Shown piece after piece: positions 13,378 through 22,527 of a DNA stretch of 42,597 nt; positions within the stretch are counted from its first letter, which is position 1, and the number at the start of each line of letters is the position of its first letter. The notes beneath the pieces were generated by a model. The model was not told where the DNA came from and made no database searches. It saw only the letters and a program-made list of their open reading frames with translations. Position numbers and translations under genes: made by a program. Source of the stretch: a virus. The DNA lies in IMG/VR virus record IMGVR_UViG_3300042691_031832, positions 1-42,597 of that record; one strand, given 5' to 3'.

Positions 13378-15666
13378 CTATTCCTTCCCCGGCAGCGGCT
13401 TGCCCAGCAGGCCGGCGATCGCCGCGGCCGGCTTGCCTCTGCGGATCGTTCGCCCCTCACGCCGCATCTTCAACGCCACTGATTCAGTGAGAAGCTCCAC
13501 GGTCATGCCCACGGCGTCCAGCGTCATGCCGACCACCTGGGCGCCGCGGCTGGAAGGCCCGCCCCGCAGGCTGATGGCCCGGCCGCCGCCGGTGGCACTG
13601 ATGACTCGGCCGATGGTCTGCAGCGGCCAGTCCGCCGCGGTGGCGATGCTGCAATGGGTCTGCAGGTCCTGCCCGGCGGCCTGGTACTGCTCGGCCAGTT
13701 GCAGGGCGTAGAAGGCATCGGTCTGCACCGGCAGGGCGTCCCGTGCTGATGGATCGTCGGGAATGTTCGGGCCGGGCCAACGGCGCACGTAGTCCCAGCC
13801 CGCCCGCACCATGCCCGATCGCACCAGATAGGTGCCGCTCTGGTCGGTCCGCGGCTTGGACTCGGTCAACCCGTAGTCGGTTTCCACGCAGGCGTCCACC
13901 AGCAGCCGCAGATGGCCGTTGTGCAGAAGGGTCATGTACGAGCGGTAGTCGCCGCACCGCTCGGCTAGCGGCTGCCAGCGGGCCAGGTCTTCGCGGACGA
14001 TCCACAGGGCCGCCCGGTCGGGGTCAATGCGGTAGTCGGACCCCGACTTGAGGCGAATCCATTCGGTGAACGTGCCGTCGCCTTTCTTGGCCCGCAGATA
14101 GACCTGTGCCGGCAGCTTCCGCCACTGGTCGGGCGAGCCTTCCTCCTGGTAGGGAGTGTCCAGCAGGGGCCGGCGGCGGCGGGCGTACATGCCCACGTCG
14201 GGGCAGTCAAGCCCCTGGACGATCACGGACAACACAGGCGGCGTCCAGTTGTAGTCCACGCCGGCGTAGGCCGGGTTGCTCGCCGCGTCGGCCCCGTGAA
14301 ACTCGTTGGCCTCGTTCCAGACGAAAAGCCGGAAGACGTGGGCGTACCGGGTGGACTCTTCGCCCGACCGCACAAACCGCTTCCGCCATATCTCGGTGGC
14401 GGCCGCCCCCTGGGCCTCAACGGTGGCCGAGTCGATGTACTCGCCCACGCCGGGATCGTTTTTCATCCAGTCGGCCGGATTGCCTTCGGTCTTGTTCCAT
14501 CCGTGCTGCAGGGCATACGTGGCGTCGCCGGCGGCCAGTGTCGGGGTGGCGCCGCCATGGTAGGTCAGCCGCACCTGGACAACGTCCTTGCCCACCACCT
14601 CAACGGCGTTGAGGCACCGCCTCCCATCCTTGGCCGCCTCCAGCCTTTTGATGCTTCGCTCGGCGTCGGCCATGCGGGTGCCCATGGCGTTGAGCCGGAC
14701 ATCGCCGGCGTCGCCCTCGCCTCGCTGAAAAAACTTGACCGCGAACGGCCCCCATGCGTCCACGGTCGCCGGTCGCGGGTCAACGTAGAAGTTCCAGTCG
14801 GGGGCGAGCACACGGCGGAGTGCTTCCCAGAGCCCCAGCCCGTCCACGCTGGTTTCCTGCAGGCGGGTGGCCGGCAGGTTGGCAACTTCCGGGATGGGGT
14901 TGGAAATGCCGCTGGTCAGCGGATCGTTGTACCACGCCAGCAGCATTCCGGCAGCCTCTTTGATGCTCCACCACTCAGAGGTGGCCTGCCCGTTGAGTTC
15001 GCCACGGTCGGGCGTCTCGAAGCATCGGCCCGGACAGATGGCCTCTCCCGCACGGTGCAGGAACAGGTCCACGGCGGTCATGTTGTGCCGGCCGCGGGGA
15101 TTGAAGACGGCGGGCTCATCCCGGCAAGGGAACAGTTCGTGCCGCTCGGTCTGGACGAGCTGGCCCAGGACGATGGCCGCCAGCAGGGCGTCATCGGCCG
15201 CGGCGGTGCGGCGGATTTGGCCAATGATCGGGGCATCGCACCCTTCCAATGGGTTGCCGCCCCAGAACCATTCCGGGCCGGCCAGCGAGTAGATGATGGT
15301 TTCCCGGCTGCCCTCCACCTGAATCTGGGCCGACACACAGTAGCCGCCGAAGATGGGCCGCTCGCCGGCGGCGATGATGACTCGGTCGCCGATGTTCAGG
15401 TTGGCCACGGTTTCAATGCGGGCGTCGGGATCATCCACGGGCTGGCCGGCCACCCATTGCAGGCGGGCGTGGCTCATGCCGGCCACCGAGGACCCGCAGA
15501 AGGCCGACAGGAACTTGAGGGAAGGCTCGATCAGGAACGCCCCCCAGCTTGGCGGCTGGTCGGGGTTGAGGATGTTCGGGGATACCCGCGACACGCGGAC
15601 CACGAACTCGGGGACATCGACGCTCAAGGGCTGATCGGGGACGCTGGATGGATCGAAGATGGCCAT
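13378..15666 (-). CDS. tail hub/baseplate-like protein, 762 aa
   Basis: A large protein located immediately after the tape-measure and a tail protein in transcription order, where distal-tail and hub proteins sit. The first 130 residues are beta-rich, with a stretch NLNIGDRVIIAAGERPIFGGYCV resembling the start of gpD/gp27-type hub domains, where the tail tube meets the tip. It carries a good GGAG site eight bases before its ATG. No lysozyme or other enzymatic domain was recognised. The hub assignment rests on context, size and the N-terminal pattern. Confidence 0.6.
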   Translation of the reverse strand: MAIFDPSSVPDQPLSVDVPEFVVRVSRVSPNILNPDQPPSWGAFLIEPSLKFLSAFCGSSVAGMSHARLQWVAGQPVDDPDARIETVANLNIGDRVIIAAGERPIFGGYCVSAQIQVEGSRETIIYSLAGPEWFWGGNPLEGCDAPIIGQIRRTAAADDALLAAIVLGQLVQTERHELFPCRDEPAVFNPRGRHNMTAVDLFLHRAGEAICPGRCFETPDRGELNGQATSEWWSIKEAAGMLLAWYNDPLTSGISNPIPEVANLPATRLQETSVDGLGLWEALRRVLAPDWNFYVDPRPATVDAWGPFAVKFFQRGEGDAGDVRLNAMGTRMADAERSIKRLEAAKDGRRCLNAVEVVGKDVVQVRLTYHGGATPTLAAGDATYALQHGWNKTEGNPADWMKNDPGVGEYIDSATVEAQGAAATEIWRKRFVRSGEESTRYAHVFRLFVWNEANEFHGADAASNPAYAGVDYNWTPPVLSVIVQGLDCPDVGMYARRRRPLLDTPYQEEGSPDQWRKLPAQVYLRAKKGDGTFTEWIRLKSGSDYRIDPDRAALWIVREDLARWQPLAERCGDYRSYMTLLHNGHLRLLVDACVETDYGLTESKPRTDQSGTYLVRSGMVRAGWDYVRRWPGPNIPDDPSARDALPVQTDAFYALQLAEQYQAAGQDLQTHCSIATAADWPLQTIGRVISATGGGRAISLRGGPSSRGAQVVGMTLDAVGMTVELLTESVALKMRREGRTIRRGKPAAAIAGLLGKPLPGKE

Positions 15667-15681
15667 GCCGCAGCTCCAGGC

Positions 15682-16050
15682 TCAGGCGATGCACTCCACG
15701 GTGGCCGTCACCTCTTGGGTAAAGCCGGCCGAACACGCGGCCGGCGGACCCACCGGGGCCCAGGCATTGAGCAGGCAGTTCTGGTAGTAGGTCCCGTCGC
15801 TGTCCACGAAGTCGTAGACCCGGCCGTCCACGTAAGCGATGGCGTCGGCGGTCTGCTGCTTGATCCCCGCCAGCGTGGAATCGACCAGCCGGCCGCGGAT
15901 CGTCCACATGAGGGAGTTGGCGCCCAGCCGGTAGACTCGCTTGCCGGACACGCCCGGGAAAGTCTCTTCCTGGCGCCGGTAGCCGCCGCTCAGGGGGCCG
16001 GTAACCTTGCAGGCCAGGCCGAAGATGTACGCGCCGTTGAAGGTGGCCAC
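15682..16050 (-). CDS. tail protein, 122 aa
   Basis: A beta-rich protein with a motif TFPGVSGKRVYRLGANSLMWTIRGRLV that resembles small tail proteins and the N-terminal region of DNA-circularisation-type tail proteins. The start is GTG at 16050 without an evident ribosome site; an ATG six bases upstream is in another frame. It lies between the tape measure and the hub gene, as expected for a distal tail or tape-measure-linked protein. Confidence 0.55.
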   Translation of the reverse strand: MATFNGAYIFGLACKVTGPLSGGYRRQEETFPGVSGKRVYRLGANSLMWTIRGRLVDSTLAGIKQQTADAIAYVDGRVYDFVDSDGTYYQNCLLNAWAPVGPPAACSAGFTQEVTATVECIA

Positions 16051-16133
16051 GGGGCCATTATGGTCAAGCCGCGGCCGTGGGCTAAGTTCGGTGCGACTTG
16101 CCGCCAGGGCGGCCGCGGTGTAGCGTGGGCGCC

Positions 16134-16427
16134 ATGAACCCTCACTATCGCAGGGCGTTGGCGGCCTGGATGGAGGCGGGCCGGCTTGCGCTTGCCGTTG
16201 TCGCCCGCATCGCCGGGCTGGTCCTGGCAGCGGGGGCGGCCGTGGTCGGCGTGCTCGGCTGGTGGAACAATCCGGGCCTCGTCAACGAATACGCCCTGCT
16301 GGTCGCCCTGGGGGCGATGGCCCTTGCAGGCGTCTGGCCCCGCGACTGGTGGCCTACCCCAGCCGCCCCGGCAGAGAGTCCAGATCGTCACCGGGCCCCT
16401 GCCACTGGTTGCCCACGTTCTGATTGA
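16134..16427 (+). CDS. small membrane protein on the opposite strand, 97 aa
   Basis: Two hydrophobic segments (about 17-42 and 52-68) joined by GWWNNPGLVNEY, with a basic N-terminus and a polar tail. It sits in the only sizeable gap of the late tail region, oriented against all its neighbours, and its last 74 bases are antisense to the end of the tape-measure gene. No strong ribosome site. It could be a moron-type gene, a membrane-associated exclusion factor or a holin-like protein; the hydrophobic pattern is clear but expression is uncertain. Confidence 0.5.
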   Translation: MNPHYRRALAAWMEAGRLALAVVARIAGLVLAAGAAVVGVLGWWNNPGLVNEYALLVALGAMALAGVWPRDWWPTPAAPAESPDRHRAPATGCPRSD

Positions 16428-18687
16428 TGATGATGGTGGCCCCGCCGCCAGCGTCCGCCAGCGGTCCGCCCGCCATGGGGGCCTGCATGGTGCCGCCGGC
16501 CGCGGCCTGGGGCTCTCCGCCGGTGGAGGCTTGGCCCGCGGCGCCGCCCTTGGACTGGGCGCCGGCGGGCTTTTGCTTGCGGAGGGAGTCTCGCCAGGCT
16601 CGGCTGATGCCGGTCCACCGCAGCCACCGCATGATCTGCCGGCGGCGGTCGCCCGCGGTACGGGAGGCATTGCCGGCCACGTCCCGCATCTCCTGGCCGA
16701 GGGCATCGACGCTCTTGCCCATCTGTTGCTCCAGGGACGCCTTCTCTTCGGGCGACAGGGAGCCCACAAATTCCTTGAAGTCGGCCTGCAGCCGCTCGTA
16801 GAGGATGGCGTTCTCCCGCTGGTCATCGGACCACATGAATCCTTCGCCGCTCCAGCCGCCCCACATCATGGCATCCCCCTGGGCCGTGCGTCGCTGCAGC
16901 TCGCTCTTGGCCTCGGTCAACGCCCGGGCGGCATACTCCTGCCCCACGTCCACCGTCGCCACGTTCTTCTGCATTTCCTCGGCCGCCTGCATCGTGTTCT
17001 TGGCCGGCGAAGTCTCCAGGTAGAGCCGGTTGGACTCATCCAGTTTCTTGACCGCGTCGGGATCGTTGACGCCCGCCACGGCCGCGGCTTCGCGCTCGCC
17101 CGCCGCCTTGCCGCTGGCCAGCACCAGGGCATCAAACAACTCCGGCCGGCCGCCCATCGCCTCGCGGACTTCCTGGGGGCTCTTGGACGCCAGCTCCTTG
17201 AGCTTGGCCAGTCGCTGCTCCAGTGGCAGGGCACGCCACGCCGCGACGTTGGCTTCGCCCTGCATCGTGCCGCGGAGCTTGCCTTCACGCTGCCGCAGGT
17301 CTTCGGCCATGTTGGACAGCTTCTGCTGCCTCTCCCGCAGCCGCAGCTCCTGCTCTTTTTTTTCCAGGGCCTCCCTCTGCTGCAGCTCCTGCTCTTCCTT
17401 GGCCTGGGCCTCGGGCGTCCACTTGCCCCGCCGCTTGAGGCTTCCCATCTGCTCGCCGAACTTGTCACGGCGGGCGGCGTTGGCGGCGGCCCACTTCTCA
17501 TCCTCGATGGTTCCCTTGTCGCGGGTGTCCACCAGGTCCTGCCGCAAACGGCGGATGGCTTGGGAGTCTTCGCCTTCACCGGCCACGCGGGCCTCAAAGG
17601 CCTTGTCGCCCACCTGCACGCTGCCCGGCAACAGGCCCTTGGACGCCACCAGGGCGGAGATCTTCTCCTGCATTTCCGGCTGGCCAGAGCCGACCACGTG
17701 CCAGAGCATCCTGGACTTCTCGGCCCCCTGCTCGGGGCTGGTGGCCACGCTCATCATCGCCGATGCCTGAGTCACGGCCCGCTTGAAGCTCACGCCCTGG
17801 GCCATGGCCGGGGCGATGGCCGACAACAGGGACCGCTGGAAGGCCTTGGGGTCGCTGGTGCCGGTGACGATCGCCGCCTGTTCCATCTGGCCGAGGATCT
17901 GCTTGACGTTCATGCCCTGAGCCTGGCCGGCCAGCACCGTCTTAAAGAGCTGGTCCATTTCCTCTTTGGACTCCATGCCGATGCGGGCGGCGTACTTGCC
18001 AACTTCGGTTACCACGTCCGCCCCCTTCTTCTCCCGCACGTCAAAGCCGAAGCTGGCGCCAGCACCGATCAGGTTCGCCGACTGGGCGAAGTTGAGGGCC
18101 GTCTTCCGCATCGTGTCAATGCCCAGTTGACGGGCGGTGTCTTCGCCGGTCTTGCCCTTTAAGGCCAGGTTGTCCATGATGGACTTGGCCATCAGGTCCG
18201 CCGCCCACTTCTCGCCCACCAGCTTGGTCTGGGCCTCCACAATGGACTTCAGCCGCTCATCGTAGAGGGCCAGCAGGCGAAGTGCCCCGGTGATGGCGGC
18301 GGACACGCCAAGATACTGCCCGGCCATCTTGCCAAGACTGTCGGACAGGCCCTCGGTGGCCTTGCGGCTCTTGTCGCTGGCGTCGGCGTGCTCGCGTTTG
18401 CTCCGGGCGGCCCGCTCGCTGGTCTTGGCCGCCTCTTCGGTCTTGGCGGCGGCCTGAGTCTCCGCCTTGGCTTCCTTCTCGGCCGCCTTGGCCACATCTT
18501 CGGTCTTGGCGGCCAGCTCGCCCTGGGCGTCGGCCGCCTTCTCGGAGGCGGTCTCCAGTTTCTTGGTGGCTTCCTCCTGCTGGCGGGTGGCGTCTTCCAC
18601 GCGGTCCAGGCCTTCGTACAGCCGTTGCAGGTCCACCACCGCCTGAGCCGTGCGCAGGTCAACGTCAATTTCCATCTTCTCGGCCAT
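16354..18687 (-). CDS. tail tape measure protein
   Basis: A 777-residue, strongly helical protein. The first 120 residues are coiled-coil with many Lys/Glu/Ala heptads (KKLETASEKAADAQGELAAK), the middle is helical with another coiled-coil (EEQELQQREALEKKEQELRL), and the C-terminus is Gly/Ala-rich ending in GGATIIINQNVGNQ, a common tape-measure ending. It sets tail length and is ejected into the host. The ATG at 18687 has a GGGAGG site; a start ten codons earlier is less likely. Assuming about 1.5 angstrom per residue, it predicts a tail a little over 100 nm long. Confidence 0.85.
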   Translation of the reverse strand: MAEKMEIDVDLRTAQAVVDLQRLYEGLDRVEDATRQQEEATKKLETASEKAADAQGELAAKTEDVAKAAEKEAKAETQAAAKTEEAAKTSERAARSKREHADASDKSRKATEGLSDSLGKMAGQYLGVSAAITGALRLLALYDERLKSIVEAQTKLVGEKWAADLMAKSIMDNLALKGKTGEDTARQLGIDTMRKTALNFAQSANLIGAGASFGFDVREKKGADVVTEVGKYAARIGMESKEEMDQLFKTVLAGQAQGMNVKQILGQMEQAAIVTGTSDPKAFQRSLLSAIAPAMAQGVSFKRAVTQASAMMSVATSPEQGAEKSRMLWHVVGSGQPEMQEKISALVASKGLLPGSVQVGDKAFEARVAGEGEDSQAIRRLRQDLVDTRDKGTIEDEKWAAANAARRDKFGEQMGSLKRRGKWTPEAQAKEEQELQQREALEKKEQELRLRERQQKLSNMAEDLRQREGKLRGTMQGEANVAAWRALPLEQRLAKLKELASKSPQEVREAMGGRPELFDALVLASGKAAGEREAAAVAGVNDPDAVKKLDESNRLYLETSPAKNTMQAAEEMQKNVATVDVGQEYAARALTEAKSELQRRTAQGDAMMWGGWSGEGFMWSDDQRENAILYERLQADFKEFVGSLSPEEKASLEQQMGKSVDALGQEMRDVAGNASRTAGDRRRQIMRWLRWTGISRAWRDSLRKQKPAGAQSKGGAAGQASTGGEPQAAAGGTMQAPMAGGPLADAGGGATIIINQNVGNQWQGPGDDLDSLPGRLG

Positions 18688-18689
18688 GG

Positions 18690-19223
18690 CTACCTCCCAA
18701 GCAGTCGGGCCACCCATCCGCGTCGGGGTGCGGCAGTCGGCGGCGTCGGGGCGGCGGGCATCGGCAGGACACGCGGCGACAGCTCCAGGACCAGGGCGAG
18801 CACGTCATCCCCGCCGGCCAGGTGTTCCATCACGCCCTGATGCCATGCAGTGCCGCTCAGGACCATGCCCAGCTCGGCATCGGTCAGCCGGTAGTTGCGC
18901 AGCACCACGGCGGCCGCGTAGCGGAAGAAACTCATGCCCGCCAGCATTCGCAGGCCGTCGGTGAGGGCCAGCTCCTTCATCGCCAGCCGCCGCCGGTCGG
19001 CGATGGCTGGCTCGGTCATGCACGATGGCACAAGCTCGCGGACGGGCTCGCCGGCAAAGTAGACGATCCGCACGTCCTGGCGGGGGCTGGGCAGCCAGAG
19101 GCAATGCTGGCCCTGGGGCCCGAAACCAGAAACGGGCACGTCAAAGTGCCCGTCCTGGCGGCGGCGTTCTTGTTGCCATGCGAACTCTTCGCCGCCGGGA
19201 GCCTGGAGGATGCCGCCTTCCAT
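18690..19223 (-). CDS. tail assembly protein, 177 aa
   Basis: Directly upstream of the tape measure, the usual position of tail assembly chaperones. The N-terminal 80 residues are mixed; the middle is helical (LALTDGLRMLAGMSFFRYAAAVVLRNYRLTDAELGMVL) and the tail is proline-rich ending in a basic RRGWVARLLGR. A GGGGAG site precedes the ATG. I saw no clear slippery sequence that would make the frameshifted second chaperone product found in many siphoviruses. Confidence 0.5.
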   Translation of the reverse strand: MEGGILQAPGGEEFAWQQERRRQDGHFDVPVSGFGPQGQHCLWLPSPRQDVRIVYFAGEPVRELVPSCMTEPAIADRRRLAMKELALTDGLRMLAGMSFFRYAAAVVLRNYRLTDAELGMVLSGTAWHQGVMEHLAGGDDVLALVLELSPRVLPMPAAPTPPTAAPRRGWVARLLGR

Positions 19224-19241
19224 GGATGCTCCCCGGGTTGT

Positions 19242-19628
19242 CTACACGGTCGGGTCAATCAGGACGCGGATCTCCAGCGTGCCGCCGGCGGTGGAGGTGA
19301 CATACAGGGCGGTCACGTCGGTGGTCAGCGGGTTGGCCCGGTTGTCGCCGGTCTGCCACTCTTCCACGCCGTTGGCGGCCAGCGTGATGGTGTTCGCCGG
19401 CGAGCCGCCGCTGTTGGTTTCCAGGGTCATGGCCCCGCCGGTGGCCTTGATGTAGAGGGACTTGATTTGGCTCACGTCCAGCGTCAGGGCCACCAGGAGA
19501 TCCGAAGACAGGGCAGGGATGACCTCCGACACGTTCAGCTCCTGCCCGGCGGACTGAGACATCTCGGCGGTGATCTGCGTGCCGTTGGTGCCGATGAAGG
19601 TGCGGATGATGCGGTGAGTCAGTGCCAT
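19242..19628 (-). CDS. probable tail structural protein, 128 aa
   Basis: A small beta-rich protein with threonine/alanine strands (DLLVALTLDVSQIKSLYIKA, TLEIRVLIDPTV) and conserved-looking turns (TNSGGSPANTITLAANG). The sequence is of the kind seen in phage tail and decoration proteins. An AGGAAA site precedes the ATG. It lies between the tail-tube-like gene and the tail assembly gene. Confidence 0.55.
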   Translation of the reverse strand: MALTHRIIRTFIGTNGTQITAEMSQSAGQELNVSEVIPALSSDLLVALTLDVSQIKSLYIKATGGAMTLETNSGGSPANTITLAANGVEEWQTGDNRANPLTTDVTALYVTSTAGGTLEIRVLIDPTV

Positions 19629-19665
19629 GGTTTGCTTTCCTGTTGATGGTTGCCAGATTGCAGGA

Positions 19666-20058
19666 CTACGCCGCGGCGATCGTCACCGGGTTGCCGCCGT
19701 CGGTCTTGGAGGCGACACCGGAAACGGAGCCGGTCCACACCGCCCCATGCTGGGCCGACGTGCGGGGATTGCCGAAGGTCACGCCCTCAACGGTGACGAT
19801 GACCTCGGTGCCGCCCGACTCGGGGACACCGCGGAAGATCAGCGTGCCGTTGGCGGCCGCCATAGCCCACGCCTGCACGGGGTCCTTGAGGTTCACGCTC
19901 ACGTCGGTGGTGCCCGGGCCGCGGGCGGACCAGGACGTATAAGAGTCGTTGTCGCCCGAGTCGCGGAGCATCTGGTGCGACTGGTTCACGTCGATGGACT
20001 GAATGGTGGTGTACGACACGCCGCCGACGGTGCAGGTCTTGACGTTGAAGTAACGCAT
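19666..20058 (-). CDS. probable tail tube protein, 130 aa
   Basis: A beta-sandwich-like protein (CTVGGVSYTTIQSIDVNQSH, TTDVSVNLKDPVQAW, GTEVIVTVEGVTFG) in the position of the major tail protein between head-tail joining genes and tape measure. The frame is open for 82 more codons, but the ATG at 20058 has a TAGGAG site and the upstream codons look non-coding. A 7-bp perfect hairpin (GCCGGCG/CGCCGGC) lies in the 82-base gap upstream. The assignment is from gene order and fold pattern. Confidence 0.5.
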   Translation of the reverse strand: MRYFNVKTCTVGGVSYTTIQSIDVNQSHQMLRDSGDNDSYTSWSARGPGTTDVSVNLKDPVQAWAMAAANGTLIFRGVPESGGTEVIVTVEGVTFGNPRTSAQHGAVWTGSVSGVASKTDGGNPVTIAAA

Positions 20059-20140
20059 GGGCTTTGGTTCTCCTATGCTCTGTGGTCGCTCTCTTGCCGG
20101 CGACAGGATAGAGGATCGGGCCGCCGGCCGATAAGTTGGT

Positions 20141-20632
20141 CTACAGGGCCTGCTGGTAGCCGCACACCACGTCAATGACCGCCGCCCGCATCTGGTCGTT
20201 GCTCGCCGAACGGTACTGCCGGTAGGCCCCGTGGACGCGGGTGCCCGGGATGTACTCGCCGCCAAACATGATCCGGGCGGCGTTGCCGTCGCGGAGCGGG
20301 TCAACGTCCAGGGCGTCGCGGATCAGGTCGGCCAGGCGGGCCAGCTCGATGGCCAGGCCGCCGTCGGCATCGGTCCCGGTGGCGTCGTTCACCTTCACAA
20401 CGACCTGAACCGGCACACGGCAGACAAAGTCCAGGTCGTTCTCGGTGGGCTGTCGCCGCTCGGGGTCGCCCACCACGATGGCCACCGCCGATCGCTGGAG
20501 CGGGTCGGCGGCGTTGACGAACGTATCCACCGCGGGGGCCGTGGACACCGAATCAAAGAGGGTGACGCCGGTTTCATCCAGCAGCCGCTCCAGGGTGTCG
20601 CGGATGTTGGCGACGATCTCCGATTCAGGCAT
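20141..20632 (-). CDS. head-tail/tail terminator-like protein, 163 aa
   Basis: A mixed alpha/beta protein with an N-terminal helix (SEIVANIRDTLERLLDETG), central strands (CRVPVQVVVKVND) and a helix LAIELARLADLIRDAL, similar in layout to tail terminator or tail completion proteins. It overlaps the upstream gene by eight bases. The position between a gp10-like protein and the tail-tube-like protein agrees. Confidence 0.5.
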   Translation of the reverse strand: MPESEIVANIRDTLERLLDETGVTLFDSVSTAPAVDTFVNAADPLQRSAVAIVVGDPERRQPTENDLDFVCRVPVQVVVKVNDATGTDADGGLAIELARLADLIRDALDVDPLRDGNAARIMFGGEYIPGTRVHGAYRQYRSASNDQMRAAVIDVVCGYQQAL

Positions 20633-21293
20633 AGGTCAGCCCTCCGATGTTGTGCGAGTTGAACCATGCCACGCGGGCCTTGATGGCTTCCCGCAGCGTG
20701 GTCAGCAGGGCCTGCTGGACCTTGGTCTTCTCCAGCGTGAACCATCGCCGCTGGGGGCCTCGGCCGGTGCCCTCGTTGTGGTGGATCATGTACGGCTTCT
20801 CCCTGGGGGCGTAGGTCAGCTTGAGGTAGCTGCCCCAGGCGGTGACAAAGATCAGGTCCAGGCTCATTTCCGAAAGCGGGTCAATGATGCCCTTGGCCGG
20901 CCGGGTGATGCCCGTCTTGGCGGTGAAGGCCACCGACCGGCCGCCCTTGGTGGTGAAGCCCACGGCGATGTAGGCCCGCCGGCCCTCCCGGTACTGGCGC
21001 CGCCTCTCGGGGTTGCGGAAGCGGACGCGCTTCTGGCCGGCATGGTAGAACAGGCCGCGAAGGTTCACGGTCTGCTGGGGCTTGCCGCCCACGGCGTCGA
21101 TGGTGGCCAGGTAGGCCGGGGAGTACGGGGCGAAGGGCTGATCGTTCTCGCCGATGCCCGCCAGGGTGGTGGACACGATGGCCTCGGCGGCGTTCTCGCC
21201 GGCGAATTTCAGATCTTCCTGGAGGTTGGCCAGGACGCCCCGGAGCCGGGCCTTCACGCGACGGATGGAGGCGATGGAGCTGGAGACGGGCAT
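20625..21293 (-). CDS. virion morphogenesis/head-tail joining protein, 222 aa
   Basis: A basic protein whose features resemble phage virion-morphogenesis and HK97 gp10-like proteins: an N-terminal helix, NLRGLFYHAG, PYMIHHNEGTGRGPQRRWFTL (the HxxG-x-PxRxF pattern common in that family) and a C-terminal helix. Such proteins help join tails to filled heads. A strong GGAGG site precedes the ATG. Confidence 0.6.
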   Translation of the reverse strand: MPVSSSIASIRRVKARLRGVLANLQEDLKFAGENAAEAIVSTTLAGIGENDQPFAPYSPAYLATIDAVGGKPQQTVNLRGLFYHAGQKRVRFRNPERRRQYREGRRAYIAVGFTTKGGRSVAFTAKTGITRPAKGIIDPLSEMSLDLIFVTAWGSYLKLTYAPREKPYMIHHNEGTGRGPQRRWFTLEKTKVQQALLTTLREAIKARVAWFNSHNIGGLTYA

Positions 21294-21300
21294 GGAGGCT

Positions 21301-22056
21301 TTACCTCCGGGACCATGATCCCACGGAAATGCCGGCGGTCTGGGCCTGTCCGGCCTGGGCGGCAGTTTGCTCCTGGGGGTTGGCCGCGGCGGCCGCCTTC
21401 ATCAGGTCATCGAACCGTTGCAGGCACTGCTCCATGATGGCGGCGAACTCGGCCACGTGCTCGCTCTCGCGGGCGGAAAGGCCCTTGGTCAGTTCGGCCT
21501 GGGCCCGCCGGAGCTGGTCAATGTTCGCCAGCCGCGACAGGTCGGGCAGGCGGATGCCCGTCAGATGAGGAACGAAGGCCCCGGCGCCAGAGCCGCCGAA
21601 GAGCCAGGGCATGGCCGCCGGCAGGCTGGAGGCGACGATCTGCCGCATGGCCTGGGCGTGCAGGTGGGCCAGGCCGTAGGTGGAGTCATAGCCCGGCAGC
21701 TTGGCGGCAGCGGTGGCGGAGAGCATCACGTCTTCATCCACAGCGAACGTCGGGACCACCACCAGATTGGTTTCCGTGCCGGAAGCGGTCAGGATGGCCC
21801 GGCCGGTCATGCCGCTGCCGCTGGCCGGCGACAGGTCGAAGTAGGAGCCCGCCGCAGACGCTGTCCCGGTCAATACGGGCGTCGATTTCGCCGGGGATGA
21901 GTACAGAGTCAGGGTGAGGCCCGAAAGCGTGCCGTAGAGCCTGCCACGATCGGAGAACGTGCTTCCGTGGCGAGTGCTCAGGCCGGAAAGCATGGCCACC
22001 TGCACGGCCGAGGTGGCCGGCAGGATCGGGACATACTCAAAGGCTGGCACGCTCAT
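21301..22056 (-). CDS. hypothetical head-tail region protein, 251 aa
   Basis: The N-terminal 100 residues are beta-rich (TFSDRGRLYGTLSGLTLTLYSS) and the C-terminal half helical (LANIDQLRRAQAELTKGLSARESEHVAEFAAIMEQCLQRFDDLMKAA) with a glutamine/alanine tail. No family recognised. It lies among connector genes after the capsid, so it is probably structural. Ribosome site weak. Confidence 0.55.
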   Translation of the reverse strand: MSVPAFEYVPILPATSAVQVAMLSGLSTRHGSTFSDRGRLYGTLSGLTLTLYSSPAKSTPVLTGTASAAGSYFDLSPASGSGMTGRAILTASGTETNLVVVPTFAVDEDVMLSATAAAKLPGYDSTYGLAHLHAQAMRQIVASSLPAAMPWLFGGSGAGAFVPHLTGIRLPDLSRLANIDQLRRAQAELTKGLSARESEHVAEFAAIMEQCLQRFDDLMKAAAAANPQEQTAAQAGQAQTAGISVGSWSRR

Positions 22057-22063
22057 GGTTCGT

Positions 22064-22525
22064 TCACTTGGCCTTGCTGGCCCGGCGAATCTCGCGGATG
22101 GTGGCCCGGCTGATGCCCTCGATGGCCAGGAGCTGCTCGTCGCTCATGTCGGCCAGCTCGGACAGCCGCCGTCCGGCGAAGGTGGGCTCCTGGGCCGCCG
22201 GGGCCTGGGCCTTGGGCTCAGGGGTCCAGCCGGGCACCGGAATGCCGCGGACCTGGAGGGCGTCCAGAACGGCGGCCACCTTGGCGGCGTCGGCCGCCTC
22301 GGCCTCGATGGCGGCCTTGGTCTTGCCCCACCAGTACGCCAGCGGCCGGCCGGCGACGTGAACCTGTAGGTCATGGCGGGAGCTGCTGCCCATGGCCTCC
22401 AGGACCGCCGGCAGCAGGTTGGACTGGTTGAGCACCACGTAGAGCCCGGCGACGATGAAACGCTCGGCCGGGGTGGCACCCCGCAGGATGCCCGTCATAC
22501 GCGGATCGTCGGCGACGCTGTTCAT
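22064..22525 (-). CDS. hypothetical protein with C-terminal helix-hairpin-helix-like motif, 153 aa
   Basis: The ATG at 22525 is chosen because a GGAG site lies nine bases upstream; an in-frame TTG two codons earlier is less likely. The body is helical and Ala-rich; the last 30 residues (LSELADMSDEQLLAIEGISRATIREIRR) look like a helix-hairpin-helix DNA-binding motif, though short. It lies in the connector cluster, where a head-tail adaptor is usual, but the motif makes a DNA-contacting role possible. Confidence 0.55.
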   Translation of the reverse strand: MNSVADDPRMTGILRGATPAERFIVAGLYVVLNQSNLLPAVLEAMGSSSRHDLQVHVAGRPLAYWWGKTKAAIEAEAADAAKVAAVLDALQVRGIPVPGWTPEPKAQAPAAQEPTFAGRRLSELADMSDEQLLAIEGISRATIREIRRASKAK

Positions 22526-22527
22526 GC

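Noticed and set aside
14296-16137. A long plus-strand open frame opposite the hub and tail genes
   Set aside because: It is the antisense shadow of well-formed leftward genes in GC-rich DNA, with valine/glycine-rich sequence, no ribosome site and no domain.
16186-18162. A long plus-strand frame opposite the tape measure gene
   Set aside because: Leucine/histidine/glycine-rich shadow of the coiled-coil tape measure; no domain and no start signal.
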